Source: Neurospora tetrasperma FGSC 2508 (Eukaryota; Ascomycota; Sordariomycetes; Sordariales; Sordariaceae). From it: a stretch of DNA of 64,000 nucleotides. The stretch is taken from contig NW_009799103.1 of assembly GCF_000213175.1 (NCBI RefSeq), positions 1,686,977-1,750,976 of the forward strand, written 5' to 3'. A program made the position numbers and the translations under genes. This document shows positions 45,579-56,626 of this stretch, in pieces (position 1 is the stretch's first letter; each line of letters opens with the position of its first letter). A model generated the notes under the pieces. The model worked only from the letters and a program-made list of their open reading frames with translations, was not told the DNA's origin and did not search any database.

Positions 45579-46979
45579 TCAAACCCTAACAAACTCCCAG
45601 ACCGTCCCCTCCATTGGGTTTCTCGCCACAAACACCCCTGGTCCCTCCAAAAAGTTGATCTTGTGCAACTTTTCCCAATGCGTCACCATCAAGTACCATC
45701 CTTTTCGTTCCAGCGCCGGCCTCACAGCCATGAACTCCCAACCCTGATGCTTGTACACCCGCGCAATGATATTCTGCCACATGTCGTGCCCCAAAAAGGT
45801 TCCCGACGCCGCGTTGCGGAAGCCGAGCCACCCCGCGTTCTCGACGCAGTGCCAGTGCCAATTACATTGGCCCTTGGCGATGCAAGGCTGTTTGGCCCGG
45901 CTATTGGGAAAGAGGTAAGGGTCAGCGCCTTTTTGGTTAGTGAGGCTGATCAGATCTGGGTCAGGGACGTGAACCAAACGCAAGTTCCCGTCTATCAGCG
46001 TCAGCGCTCGGCCGGTGGAGGCTTCGAGGAGGATAAAACTTTGGTTGGGCTGGGGGTCAGCGTGGCGTGTGTAGCGGGAAGAGGGGGAGGGCGGTCGCCT
46101 GGGTTTTGATTTTTGAGATCTGGTGGAGGAAGGAGAGGTGGGAGCACTTTCGTATGTCGGCGTGGGGGTTGAAGATCGGGTGCGACTCGCCGCTTCTATG
46201 GGGGCGGGGGTGAGGACGGTTAATGGCGGGAGCTGGTCCTGGTCATCGTGGGAGATGTTGGAGGCACTGGCGCTGTCCGTCGTCAGCGCACTGAGAGATT
46301 GGAAAGGAAGGCGTAAGTAAGCGACTAAGAAGGCAAGAAGGAGGACGACGACGAAGAATGAATGGTGGATGGTGAAATTGAGGTTGAAGACGAACTTCAT
46401 ATACGACGATGAGCCAGAGGAGGTAGATGAGGAGTCGCTTGGGCTCGACTTTGATCTCTCTTCTTTTTCTCTTCTTTTCGTCTGTGCATTGTCATGAAGG
46501 CTAGCTCCTCCTTCTCCTCCTCCTGAGCCAGCCAATGTCTCACTCGTCTGGCTGGTGTGCAACTGTAGGTTTCTCGCGCTCAAAGTGTTGGTAATCGTGT
46601 TCCTTCTCTCCCGGTCTCGATTTCGGTTTTCGATAATTTGCCGTTCAATCTCATCGTGGTACAAAGATCTCCATTGGGCCAGAGAATCATCAATACGTCC
46701 GTCATGATGATCAGAAGACTCCATCTCATGTAGGACCGAGCTGATGGTCTGTAGGTTTACCCCTTCAGCGGCAACGGTATGGGCATCTGAGGAAGTGGGA
46801 GTGAGAAAGCCGTTGCCGCCGGTGGTGGTGGTACTTTCGGTGAGGGAGGAGTAGGGGACGCTGATGTCTGATTGGGCATCGTCGTCGTTGTCGTTGTGGG
46901 AATTGGGGTTGGCATTTCCATCGATGCTCCCATCGTGGGGAATGGGTGTGTAGGGGGGTAGTGGTCGGCTTGAAGTCAT
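45579..46979 (-). CDS. Single-pass membrane protein with conserved C-terminal domain
   Basis: 466 residues, one exon, ATG at 46979. Residues 1-200 are hydrophilic, Ser/Thr/Asp-rich and probably cytosolic. One membrane helix lies at about 205-226 (FFVVVLLLAFLVAYLRLPF), with no signal peptide, so type II topology is likely. A Ser/Pro/Thr linker then leads to a C-terminal domain from about 315 to 466. That domain has FILLEASTGRALTLIDGNLR, QCNWHWHCVENAGWLGFRN, SGTFLGHDMWQNIIARV, GWEFMAVRP and GTVWEF. The repeating W/G-L-G-H-D pattern recalls beta-trefoil (fascin or ricin-B type) repeats (inference). I recognise this as a recurrent fungal domain but know no function for it. Confidence 0.78.
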   Translation of the reverse strand: MTSSRPLPPYTPIPHDGSIDGNANPNSHNDNDDDAQSDISVPYSSLTESTTTTGGNGFLTPTSSDAHTVAAEGVNLQTISSVLHEMESSDHHDGRIDDSLAQWRSLYHDEIERQIIENRNRDRERRNTITNTLSARNLQLHTSQTSETLAGSGGGEGGASLHDNAQTKRREKEERSKSSPSDSSSTSSGSSSYMKFVFNLNFTIHHSFFVVVLLLAFLVAYLRLPFQSLSALTTDSASASNISHDDQDQLPPLTVLTPAPIEAASRTRSSTPTPTYESAPTSPSSTRSQKSKPRRPPSPSSRYTRHADPQPNQSFILLEASTGRALTLIDGNLRLVHVPDPDLISLTNQKGADPYLFPNSRAKQPCIAKGQCNWHWHCVENAGWLGFRNAASGTFLGHDMWQNIIARVYKHQGWEFMAVRPALERKGWYLMVTHWEKLHKINFLEGPGVFVARNPMEGTVWEFVRV

Positions 46980-47553
46980 GTTGAACTATTTTCTGGGGTG
47001 GTTATGCTAAGTGAAGGTTGTTGTCCGAGGTTATCCACTCGACCAGATCGAGTTGGTCTCTGCTTTCGAGATATGAGGATTGAGCAAGTGAAGATGAAAC
47101 GGCACAGATCAAAACCTCCGAGGACGAGCAAGATAAGTAGAATAATATATACGCAATAGGTATCGGTAACATCCACCACCACATGGACCGATGTCGATCC
47201 TTGTCCAAGGCGGGGTTGGGCTTTGGGCGGCCAAACAAACAGCGTTCTCGGGGGCGGCTTCTGCACCTTTCTGCATGTAAGCGACCGCGGGCAATACGGG
47301 ATTGGCCGCAGATTAGGTGTGGTGTTGCTTCATCGGGGCCTCTCGCTTCGTTTGTTGGTTTTATCTTTCTGGGATTCTGGACGTTGAAGACCAACAATTG
47401 AAGGCCGACCAGATTGGCCGCCCTGGATTTTGGGTTGACGTGTGGGCCGCCTGGCGGTTATAGACCTAGGGGCGAAGTAAAAAATATCACTCAAAAGAGT
47501 GGGAGATATATTATCTACGTGATGGGAGAAGAGGCCATGCTTGAAAAGGAACG

Positions 47554-47604
<51 letters not shown>

Positions 47605-47932
47605 GAGAGGGGGGGGGGGGGATGATCATGCAATTCTCTTTTGTCGAAGAGCTTCCTTCTTGGCACCAGTCAAGACTGCAGAGGTGGCTTGTACAGGCAT
47701 TGCTTTCGCAGGCGTTGGCCATGTACTCTGGCAACTGGTTTGTACTCGCCTTCATTTGTCCTCGAGCCATCTATACAATTCTGTTCAACTGGGCTCGCAA
47801 GCTGTCAGTTTTATATATATATATATTAGAAAAGGTTGTATAAGTTGTCATATACACATTGCAGGAGACTGGCTATTCAATACAACAACATCCACAACTG
47901 ACTTGACACAGAATTCTATAGCTTCTGCTTTG
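46980..47932. other. Intergenic with a very long T tract
   Basis: Contains the promoter of the membrane-protein gene and a 41-T run followed by GGAGA and a G run (47563-47621). A TATATATATATA stretch lies at 47814-47825. No gene recognised. Confidence 0.6.
47563..47621. repeat. T41 - GGAGA - G13 homopolymer tract
   Basis: Forty-one consecutive T, then GGAGA, then about 13 G. On the minus strand it reads as a C run followed by a poly-A run. It could be a retroposed tail, but no element body is recognisable beside it; slippage is an equally good explanation. Confidence 0.85.
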
Positions 47933-49061
47933 TCACTCCTCGCTTCTCTCAACCCCTTCCGTCTCCTGAATCCGATAAACATACTTCACCGCACTCGCCT
48001 TTCCATCCTTCAACCTCTCCAATCCCTCTTGCACGCTCGCCAATCCTCCCGGGAGCACCTCCGTCCTCTGTGCCTTAAACCAGCCCTCCTGCAATCCCCT
48101 CGCCATATAGCGATACCAAACATAGCCAAAGTCCTTCTCATCCTGGTGCACGCTACCAACCAGAGTAGTGCTCTGATCCACAAAATCAGGCACACCCATC
48201 TTACCAAACAAGACGAAAGTTGCCTTGGCCCTCAACTCTTTATCCCCCTTTTTCACCGGCTGCGAAAGCACCTGCGCCAGGTGCTCCGGCGTTCCCTTCT
48301 CTGACACCGCGTCCAGAGCGTGCAGCAACGGCCTGCCGTTCAAAGCCTTCTTGATGCCCTCAACAACCGCCTGCTCGCCCTCGCGGTAATCAATCAGCAC
48401 ATCGCCCTTGTTCTGGTCCAAAAGCGGAGCAATGCGCTCGCCACCTGCGCGCCCGGCGATGCAGATCAAAGGGTGGATGTTACTCCTCTTGGCCAACTGC
48501 AAGGCGTAGTACCCGACAGCCGACGAAGCGCCGTAGATGACCAGCGGGGTGTTTTGGCGCTCCTCATCCGAAACGGCCTTGACCCACGGCTCCGGCAAGC
48601 CCAAGCGGGAAAAGAGACCGAGGGCGGCGGTCATGGCTGCAAGCGGCAGAGCGGCGGCCTCCTCAAAGCTTGTTTCCTTGGGGATGTGGAAGGTGGTGTG
48701 TTGCCATGCCACGGCGTACTCGGCCCAGCTGCCGTGGGGGGTCAACATCTCGTGGAATGCGGCGACACGGTCACCGGGTTTGAACTCCCATACGCGCGAG
48801 CCGACTTTTTCCACGATGCCGGCAATGTCGTCGCCTTGGTTGAGGGGTGGGGTGTCAGGCATCATGCCTGGGAGCTTCCAATCTTTGGGGTTGCAGCCGC
48901 TGACAACGACGCGGATGAGGACTTGGTCATCGTTGGGTGAGGGGATGGGGGAGTCGATGATCTGGACTTGGGGTCCTGAGGATGAGTAAGTGTTAGTTTG
49001 GTGATGCTTTTTGCGATCTTCTTGGGTCAAACTTGCCGTCGGCTACGATAGCTTCCTTCAT
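47933..49061 (-). CDS. cipB-like MDR-superfamily reductase (zinc-type ADH fold)
   Basis: NAD(P)H-dependent medium-chain reductase resembling fungal cipB/ToxD-type enoyl or quinone reductases; the substrate is unknown. Two exons: 49061-49037 (only 25 nt, MKEAIVAD plus one base) and 48975-47933; 355 residues. The GroES-like half has PQVQIIDSPIPSP, VLIRVVVSGCNPKDWK, GDDIAGIVEKVGSRV and FKPGDRVAAF. The Rossmann part has LVIYGASSAVGYYALQLAKR. The catalytic zinc ligands of true alcohol dehydrogenases are not evident, as is usual in this subgroup. The 61-nt intron starts GCAAGT, not GT; only this GC donor keeps frame with the CTCAG acceptor and restores the common family start MKEAIVxxGPxVxIxDSPIP. 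Confidence 0.9.
48976..49036 (-). other. GC-AG intron in the MDR reductase gene
   Basis: The 61-nt intron begins GCAAGT and ends CTCAG, with an ACTAAC branch site. The nearby GT (four bases further in) would give the wrong phase for every usable acceptor. GCAAGT is the known consensus of the minor GC-AG class of U2 introns. Confidence 0.8.
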
Positions 49062-50099
49062 CTTGGCTGATGTATATTCAGATGGATTGGTTGTCAGTTG
49101 ATCTGTTCAAGCTTGGTCCGGTAAGTATTGGTAAAGGAAAGAGCTTCGTAGGAGTCGGTGTATAGAGTACGGGAGTAGCAATTACCTCTATATACTACGA
49201 GGCACCGTGGAGACTGGGGATCGTCGATTACCAATTCATTATGCGTAGTGTGGACTCCGAATCCCCGATCTTGTTCGATCGAACCCGGGATTCCATTTGT
49301 GCACGTGTAGAAGCAAGATAAGTCTCCGAATAGCACGTAATCCACACACGGGATGGCATAACCTCCATATCCAAGCTCCAGAACTATTTTCGGGGGGGTT
49401 GCCGACCCCGACTTACCAGTCGGAATTTGCTTGGCATTATTAGTGAAGGACCGACCTCATTCCATTTAGTCCCCCTCAAGGTGCCCCACCCACGTGTAGA
49501 AGTTCAACCAGGCACTGACGAAGGACATGGAGCTCATGCGCTCTTTCAAAAATTTGAGACAGCTCGCTTTCTCTTCCCTTCCCTTGATGGGTACCCAGAA
49601 TATGGTGCTGACCTCATATGAAAACTCCCAGTATACGACCCGACGGTGCACCGCCGAGGTTGTACAAGACACTGCTGCCGGTATATGCTTCCGTCTGATA
49701 CAGACATCGATATGCTACATGCGCAGTCTCGACACCATCAAGGCGTCATAAATCTGGTAGTGTACTATTCTGTCGGTCTACCTCTGTCACTGTGGCCGTC
49801 ATACCTAAAGGATGAAACTGCTCGGTAGCATTCCGATAGGTGGAAGAACTGACTAGTCTCAAGTTCTAGAATCGTAGTCCCACTGAGCGGATATTCTACA
49901 GGGCTGGACGAAAGATCACAAGTGTACGACGGAAAGGTAAACAACATCCATAGTTCAGCTCCAAAATATTTACACGCATTCAGGTGGATCCATATACATA
50001 TACTACTATGTTGTCACCAAACCATCCCACCATCTTCACAATCCCCCACATGATATCATCTCCAAACCCCCCTATGGCCATATACACCATCCCGCTCGC
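49062..50099. other. Intergenic, 1.0 kb
   Basis: Holds the reductase promoter and the 3' region of the Asn-rich secreted gene. A short tRNA-Gln-like fragment lies at about 49230-49290. No coding sequence recognised. Confidence 0.5.
49230..49290 (+). pseudogene. Possible decayed tRNA-Gln fragment
   Basis: TATGCGTAGTG, then TGGACTCCGAATCC and, after CCGATCTT, GTTCGATC follow the order of D-arm, anticodon arm and T-loop of a fungal tRNA-Gln. About 10 bases between the D-arm and the anticodon arm seem lost and the acceptor stem does not pair. Too degraded to be functional, and it could be a chance likeness. Confidence 0.25.
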
Positions 50100-51251
50100 T
50101 TACTGAGAAACATCAGTGCCAGCAAAACCCAAAAGCTCGTTCCACTTCTGCGCAGTAGACGCGTCCTTTGTTCCAAGAGCCTGGATCTGGGCCTTGGCAT
50201 CCAAGCACGCCGTCTTGGCCGCCTGGTTGGCCTGGCAGACGTTGGTCAGCTGGTCACAGATGCGGTTGGTGATGATGTTGGGGTTGAGCGCCTCCTGCTG
50301 GCCCTTGGCGACGAGCGGGTCCTTAGGCAGGAAGGTGAACTCGGTGGCCTTCCGGTTGCCGCGGCCGCCGACGAAACTCATGGTGGGCACGCAAAGACCA
50401 AAGTCGGCGCCGGCGAGGGTGGACTTTTGAACGCCGTTGCTGTTGTTGTCGTTGCCGGTGTTGGCGTTGTCATTGCCGTTGTTGCTGTTGTCATCGTTAT
50501 TGTTGCCGTTGTTGTCGTTATTGTCGCCGTTGTTATCGTTACCGTTACCGGCATCGGCAGCTTCGGAGGTGGCGGCAGGAGCAGCGGAAGTGACCGTGGA
50601 GGTAACAGCACCAGTATTGCCGTTGTTGCCGTTGTTGCCGTTGTTGTTGTTATTGTTGTTATTGTTACCAGCAGCAGGCGCGGTGGTAGATCCGCTGGAG
50701 CTTTGGGCAGTGAAGTTGGAGAAGCCATTGGCTTTCACGATATCCGCAACACTCAATCCATCGTTGGCGAACGGAGTGGTGAGAGACGTGGCCGAGTTGG
50801 CATTCTCAACATCAGCGCCGGTCACAGCCGGGTCAACAAGGGGAACGATGCCTCTCAGCTCTTGGGTGGCCGGCAGAGCTGGATCGGAGCAGATGGAAGG
50901 AATGGAGACAGCAAAGGGGTTGAAGTTCTTTTCAGCGGCGACAAGCTTCTTGGCTGCGTCAATGACGGCCTTGTCATTGCCGAGTTCCGAAACAATGCGG
51001 TCGGCAAGGGTAAGCTAGAGATATCTGTCAGTAAGGAAGGGTATAGCTAAGCTTGTGGATGTACTAACCTTGTCACAGGCGTTGGCACCGGCGAGCAGGA
51101 CACCGGGAGTGGAGCCGGCGAGGGTGGGAGCAACACCAGGGTTGCCAAAATTGCTCAGAGAGGAGATAATGTTGGCAACAGACTGCTCCTGACCGAAGCG
51201 AGCTTCGGCCGTGGCCAAAAGAAGGGCGGCAAGAGCAAGTTTGGAGTACAT
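50100..51251 (-). CDS. Asn/Asp/Gly-repeat secreted protein
   Basis: 365 residues in two exons, 51251-51069 and 51014-50100, with a 53-nt intron (GTTAGT donor, CTCTAG acceptor) and the joint CDK|LTLADRIV. Residues 1-17 (MYSKLALAALLLATAEA) are a good signal peptide. Two ordered parts flank a low-complexity centre: about 20-150 (SVANIISSLSNFGNP, a CSDPALPATQELRGIVPLVD block) and about 275-365 (FGLCVPTMSFVGGRGNRKATE, NRICDQLTNVCQANQAAKTAC). The centre is Asn/Asp/Gly runs encoded by a GTT/GTC-type trinucleotide repeat on the plus strand. Homologues in related fungi are, as I recall, annotated with misleading names such as circumsporozoite protein because of the repeats. Likely a cell-wall or extracellular protein; function unknown. 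Confidence 0.85.
50435..50675. repeat. GTT/GTC-type trinucleotide repeat region
   Basis: Two blocks of degenerate GTT/GTC/GTA triplets (about 50435-50550 and 50615-50672) encode the Asn/Asp/Gly repeats of the secreted protein on the minus strand. Copy number probably varies between strains. Confidence 0.8.
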
Positions 51252-52796
51252 GATGATCAAGCTTTTCTGGTTTGACGGGTGATAACACTGGTAGTTTAGA
51301 GGATACAAGAATGCTGAAATATGGAAGAAGCGAAGACCGGCCGAGCGGTTTGGAAAGAAGTCAAGTAATAGAGTAGTAGTAGTAAGGTTGAAAGAGTGAG
51401 AAGAACGAAATAGTTGCCAGAACTGTAGACACCGGAGACCCGAAAGAAGAGAGTGAAGCTGATGATGAGAAGGAAAGAGAAAGCGGTGATGTTCACGGGA
51501 GGACAGTCCAGTTATATAGAAACAATTACGGCATCCGAGCGATCTGGACCCAGTATCAAAGTCCATCTAATGGGTTGCCCCTGATGGATAGCATACCTCT
51601 ACACTACAGAACGACAATAGACCAGGTACTGAGGAAAAGAGGTGTTGTTGAGATCGTCTCATCTCTGACGAGGCACTGCTGTCCCTGTATCAATCGTTTG
51701 TGGTTAGGCTAGGGGAATCCCCTGCTCACATATACCATGGGCGGTAAACAAGACCACCATCTCATCAGCCTGGTGAACTCTGGGCCCGTATTGAGATTCA
51801 CCTGAACCCTGGCAGATCTTGCCGGCGGTCTGGGCTAGAAGCTGGATGGATCTTGTGGGGGATCTTGGGACGCAAGCCATGACGCTCCCATGTTCATGGC
51901 AAGGAAGAACGCGAGAACCGCAGACGGTTGGGAACATTGCTCACTGCTCATTATGGTACTCACTTCCTTAGCAAGTTGAAAGGTAGCATTCAGGGAGTTT
52001 CAAGGAGAAGTCTTTCTGGGGAAAACTAGCCTTGAACTTTACCGAGGCTTGATAGTGAGCGGTTGTAAGAGCTGCCGCCCGGGGATAGAGTCGGGCATCC
52101 AATGTTCCCGATGATGGGAGTGATGTTCAGCAGAGCAACCTTCGGCGGCGGTGGTGGTCGATGAAGGTCTGGAGCCTGATCCTGGTGTTTCGTTCTTTTG
52201 GCGCACGGACAGAGATGGTCTCAGTCTGTCAACGTGCAGGCATTGAGAATAAGCTTAAACTTTGGCGATCGTCTTGGAAGCCATGAGGCCGCAGGGATGG
52301 CGGCCCTCGATGGATGTGAGGAGATGGAGGAGGAGTGATGACCCAAGGTTGGATTTTGGTTCGGATGTTTCTCGCTTCGGCATCAGGGCATGTCCGTCAG
52401 GGATCGAGATGGGCGCTGTGATAGGTTTACAGACCCCTGAAAGCCCTGTACTGTAGGTCACTGTTAGCGCCTCACTAGTGATGACATCAAACCAGGGCAC
52501 CTCACCATCTGCAGGACCGGGGTTGTGAGACGCTCCCGAGACGTCGGCACTGTTTTCTCCCGGACTCCTCCCCGGGCAACTCTCGCCTGGACTCTTCCAT
52601 CTCCCCAGGCAGCCTCCACGATTCCAGTCTGACCGACAGTCACGACACATGTCACGATACGCTTTGTAAATCTGATTGGGGGCATACGACCCCGGGGAAC
52701 GGATTCGACGGCGATGAGGACGAGGATGACGGGACCACGGTATCGTCCGGATACATCAGCATAATGCCACGACCGGCACCCTGAAAATGATCCTCA
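51252..52796. other. Intergenic, 1.5 kb
   Basis: Contains the TATA box and leader of the secreted-protein gene. A few open frames on the minus strand (52255-52685) could be spliced in more than one way but show no recognisable motif. Confidence 0.5.
51512..51518 (-). promoter_or_regulatory. TATA box of the Asn-rich secreted gene
   Basis: TATATAA on the minus strand, about 265 bases before the ATG, followed by a pyrimidine-rich leader. This layout is common for strongly expressed fungal genes. Confidence 0.45.
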
Positions 52797-53946
52797 TCAC
52801 TTGGTCTGCCGGTCATCTCGCCACGACAACAGTCCATACCGAACATGATTCATCCAATCCGGCCTTGAACCGGACAGCATCGATGCTACTTCCTTGGAGA
52901 ATGTTAGCTGCTTGTTCTTCACATCATCTTGAGCGCAGATGGAAGAGAGGGGATAGGAGACGAACCAAGTTGTCTCTGATAGCCTGTAAAGCCCTCATAG
53001 GGCCTCTCGGCTCACTTCGCACATCATGGTCATCCAGGCTGAAATACGTCCGGCTGTACGAGTGGAAAGTCCGTTTCTTTTTTGGCCCAGTGGCGGACAT
53101 CTCTGTTTTATCCATCGTCTCTGTCCCTTTCCCCTCCTCAGCCATCGCTTCTTTATTTCTGTCCTCTTTACCACCGTCTCTACCCATCGCCGCATCCAAC
53201 ATGTCCAAGCAGTCCGGGTCAACAATAAGCCAAAACTCTTCCAACCTCTCAAACCTTCTCACCACGTTAGCCACACACCGCGCACAAAAGGGCGGGTCGG
53301 CTTCGGGATAGTGAATCTCAAGATCCCTCCTCCCTTCCCCGTCGCCGTCAGGCCCGTCGGGCCCCGGGCCCCCCGCGACCCCGACATGTGTCCAGTGCAC
53401 ACACTCATGCCTCCACATGGCCTGCAGCTCCTCTGGGCTCAACCCCACTCCTTCGTCGCCGCTGGGGTCGTCGTCCGTCGAAATTCCCCACACGTTCCAT
53501 CCAGGGCGAAAGTATCTTACCGCGAACCGACGGGCGCCCGTAAACACAATGTGTTCGAAATCGGCCCAATCCACCGCTGCCATGGTTTCTTTTGGTCCGG
53601 TGTCCGCTCCTCCGAAGCAGACGAGATCGCTGGTTAGGTCGAGGGTTAAAGGGGTCATCGACACAGGCGGCCTACCGTGTTTGGGCATGGGCACAAGTGT
53701 CTTATGCTCAATGGCCCGGGTGTGTCGGATCACGGCCGAACGGGCGTCATGGCAGGCGAGCGAGAGATTTCGCAAGTTGAGGTCTGCGGATTGGTGTCGG
53801 TCCGGAACGAGATGCATGTCCCAATCTACCCAGCTGGTCTCCGGGAGCTTCTGGAGGAAGTGAAGGCATGGGGAGAGGGCTGCTGCCTGGTCCCAGACTA
53901 GGTCTTGGAGTTCTGGAGGGAGACGGATGAACTGAGTGAACGACAT
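52797..53946 (-). CDS. 2EXR-domain protein
   Basis: Belongs to the filamentous-fungal 2EXR group, a large family of unknown function with an F-box-like start. MSFTQFIRLPPELQDLVWDQ at residues 1-20 is the diagnostic motif, followed by LNLRNLSLACHDARSAVIRH and a later FEHIVFTGARRFAVRYF strand pair. Two models exist. Unspliced, the frame ends at 52924 (340 residues). With an intron at 52965-52893 (GTTCGT donor, GCTAAC branch 11 bases before a CCAAG acceptor) the end is 52797, the protein is 358 residues and the last 31 include WMNHVRYGLLSW. I prefer the spliced model because the branch site is well placed, but both are possible. An acidic/Lys-rich low-complexity stretch lies at about 255-290. 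Confidence 0.75.
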
Positions 53947-56524
53947 TATAGTTGGTGGCTGAGTGATCTAAATCCCAAAGAACAAGGAAAGATAAGTTGA
54001 CCGATCTGCCTGGTCAGTAAATGGCTGAATAAGTATGAGTTTGTCCGAATGTTTGACGGGGCTGTTTTCCAAAGGCCATATCCGCTCGGTACGTACATGG
54101 CCATCCCTTCAAACCGTCGCATGGTACATCACAATGGAGCTTACTGGGATTGCCCAATCATCTTGTGAACGCGACTTGTCCCAAGATAAAGACCCTTTTG
54201 ACAGTCGGACATGATCATCATGATGCAATAAGCTCTCGCTCGGGGTTAGGGTTCATGGGGTTCCTGAAGTCGAAAATGGAAAAGCGCCGTCTCGTCTGCA
54301 CATAAAACAGAGGCTACTCGGAGTAGCTTCGTCTCGACATTATCAAGCGTTGTAAAGGAAATCCCATGAGGAGCTGATGGATGTCGCTAAGTATGTGAGA
54401 TTATTACAGCCGAATAAACCCTTGTTGTTGCAGTGTTCGCTGCCGTTCTGCGACAACATGTCGTTGACTGGCTTTGTTGCACTTTCTTCAAGCCCCCACG
54501 CAAACACACACAAGGTACTTACTCTCTATCAACCCCATACATCGATCGAAAAGTTTCTCTAGGTAGGTAGCATGTGTCGTTCGAGCTGTACATATACCTT
54601 GGACCTCTCAATTGGGATGCTTTCCTTCCAAATAGCAAACATCGTTTCAAGCATACAAGCAACATTTCCATGCTGTACCACCCCGACACTTCCTTTTGGG
54701 AAACACCCTGTCAATAAATCTCAAGTGCCTGTAATACAGTCAGCTCTATCCGGAAGGCATTGGCAAGGCTGGCAAGCCAACGGAGTACTACGGAGTACGG
54801 CGTTATGTCGTTGACGTCTGGTAATCGAGGGGTGCATACACACCAACCGCTTCCCGGAACTGGAAGCCCTTGACTGTATTTCCGTGCACTTCATCAAGAC
54901 CAAAGAAATATCAAGGGGGCCGAGATGACCAGATTTGCTACTTCTAGGTAAGTGAGCATCGCAAATTCTCATTGATATGAGCACGGCGATACCACCCTTC
55001 AACATCTATGATTAGTATGCTTTAGCTGTACGCCAAGTTTGGTCCAGAATGCTTTTTCCTCTACCCGGAGATAAGAAGTTACCTCCATCCACAAACTGTG
55101 TGAACTGTGAATGTGGGTGTGTGGGACGCGTCTCCCTTCCTCATGGTCACTGTGTTCACTGTAAGCTTCCCGTTACATTCATACCACCCTTCGAGCCTCT
55201 CGTTTCTCTTCCTGCTCCCGCCAAAGACGGAAGGTGATAGGATACCGGTAAAACACATCTTGGCAACGGTCCAATCAGCAATATAATCCAATGTTTACGG
55301 AGAGAAAGGAGGAGCGAAGAAAGCTTATGTATGTTGGGCCGACGGGTGCAATGGCCGGCCTCGTGCATCCGACTAAGGTTGTCAACGCCCTCCAACCCTG
55401 CCCGTCAGCCACTCAGTCGGTATAGGTTGACATTTCCTAGCCTGCTGACCAATGCTTCCTGCTTCATCGAGACATCAACCGACAACGGTTGTTGTGTTGG
55501 GGTTTGGTCTCGGGGTCGGCACCGTCCCGAAGGGTCGGGTGGGATTGGTTGGATCATTTGAGATGATATTCCCGGATCGACGTCTTGCCGATGCTCTTCC
55601 GGGACAGTCATAGAAAAACGGCTTTGTGCACGCTTTTATGCACGCCATGAGCACAACTACCATCCAGCCTCACAACGCCCGATCTATTTCCCTGCCGCTC
55701 TCTTTTGATGCGTCTCCTTTCCGGAAATGCAACCTGAGCGACCTCGCGCTAGAGAAAAGAGTGACGCTATGGACGTCTGGACTGCTCACTCCTATCCGCG
55801 TGCTACCCCAGAGACCGAGAGCAAGCGCTGCGTTCGTGCTATGCAACCGAATGAGTGAGTGACGGACGGAATGGACTCTTTCGGCCCCATGGAATCAAAG
55901 TTCCTACAGGGTTCCATTCGCACTCCTCATGTAGGCACGTTACGAGTTAGCGGCAGTTATGGATATGTTTACCCTTACATACCTACCTTACCTACATATG
56001 CATCTAGCTTCCTTCTCTCTCCTCATATTAGCTTCTTATCCTCCTTGCCGAGTTGCCGACTGTGTGTCCCCTTTGCTCTTTGCTTGTTGTGCCTGGCCAT
56101 TTTTTTGTTCTTGCTGTATCTTCCCTCTTTTTCTTCATTGCTCTACACTTTACGAGTGTAGGGCAACACTGCCATCGCTGGCAGCCTTTACGGCATCTTA
56201 CAACAAGTAGTGTGGTATCCGACGTCAGGTTATCAACCTTGACCATCAAGGTATGTGTGGAGTTGTTTTATATCCAGTCCATGTCCCCTGGAAGATCATG
56301 GCATGTCAGGATCCACTGATTTTCGTGGACAAAACGTGGGAGAGGCCCGCGGGAAACAAGGTTTGGCCTCCACCCATGATCTACCATCCTTCCCTGGCTG
56401 GCATGATCATAAACATGGTTCAAGTCGACGGGGATGTCTAGGCATTCAAAAACCATGATCTTACTTCTTTCCCCAGCGAAAAGATAGAGCACACATATTA
56501 TCTCTCCCATCTTCGGCAGTGAAA
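53947..56524. other. Divergent intergenic region, 2.6 kb
   Basis: Between the 2EXR gene (-) and the MFS gene (+). It contains TACCTACCTTACCTACATATG near 55980 and pyrimidine-rich DNA at 56000-56150, but no recognisable gene. Confidence 0.5.
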
Positions 56525-56626
56525 ATGGCTGATAACCGTCTCAAGGAACGGCCCGCACGGCGCTTACTGAACACCAAAGATGACCAGATCTCAACAACCG
56601 GGGCAGGCGGCCCCAATCACCAATGA
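56525..56626 (+). promoter_or_regulatory. Upstream ORF overlapping the MFS start
   Basis: An ATG in good context (GAAAATGGCT) opens a 33-codon frame that ends at TGA 56624-56626, past the main ATG at 56580 and in another frame. If the transcript includes it, most scanning ribosomes would miss the main start. It could also be the true first codon of a differently spliced N-terminus, though I saw no suitable splice sites. Confidence 0.5.

Noticed and set aside
52255-52685. Possible spliced small gene downstream of the 2EXR gene
   Set aside because: A 55-nt intron-like segment (GTGAGG...CTACAG) exists, but the flanking frames give no recognisable or consistent protein.
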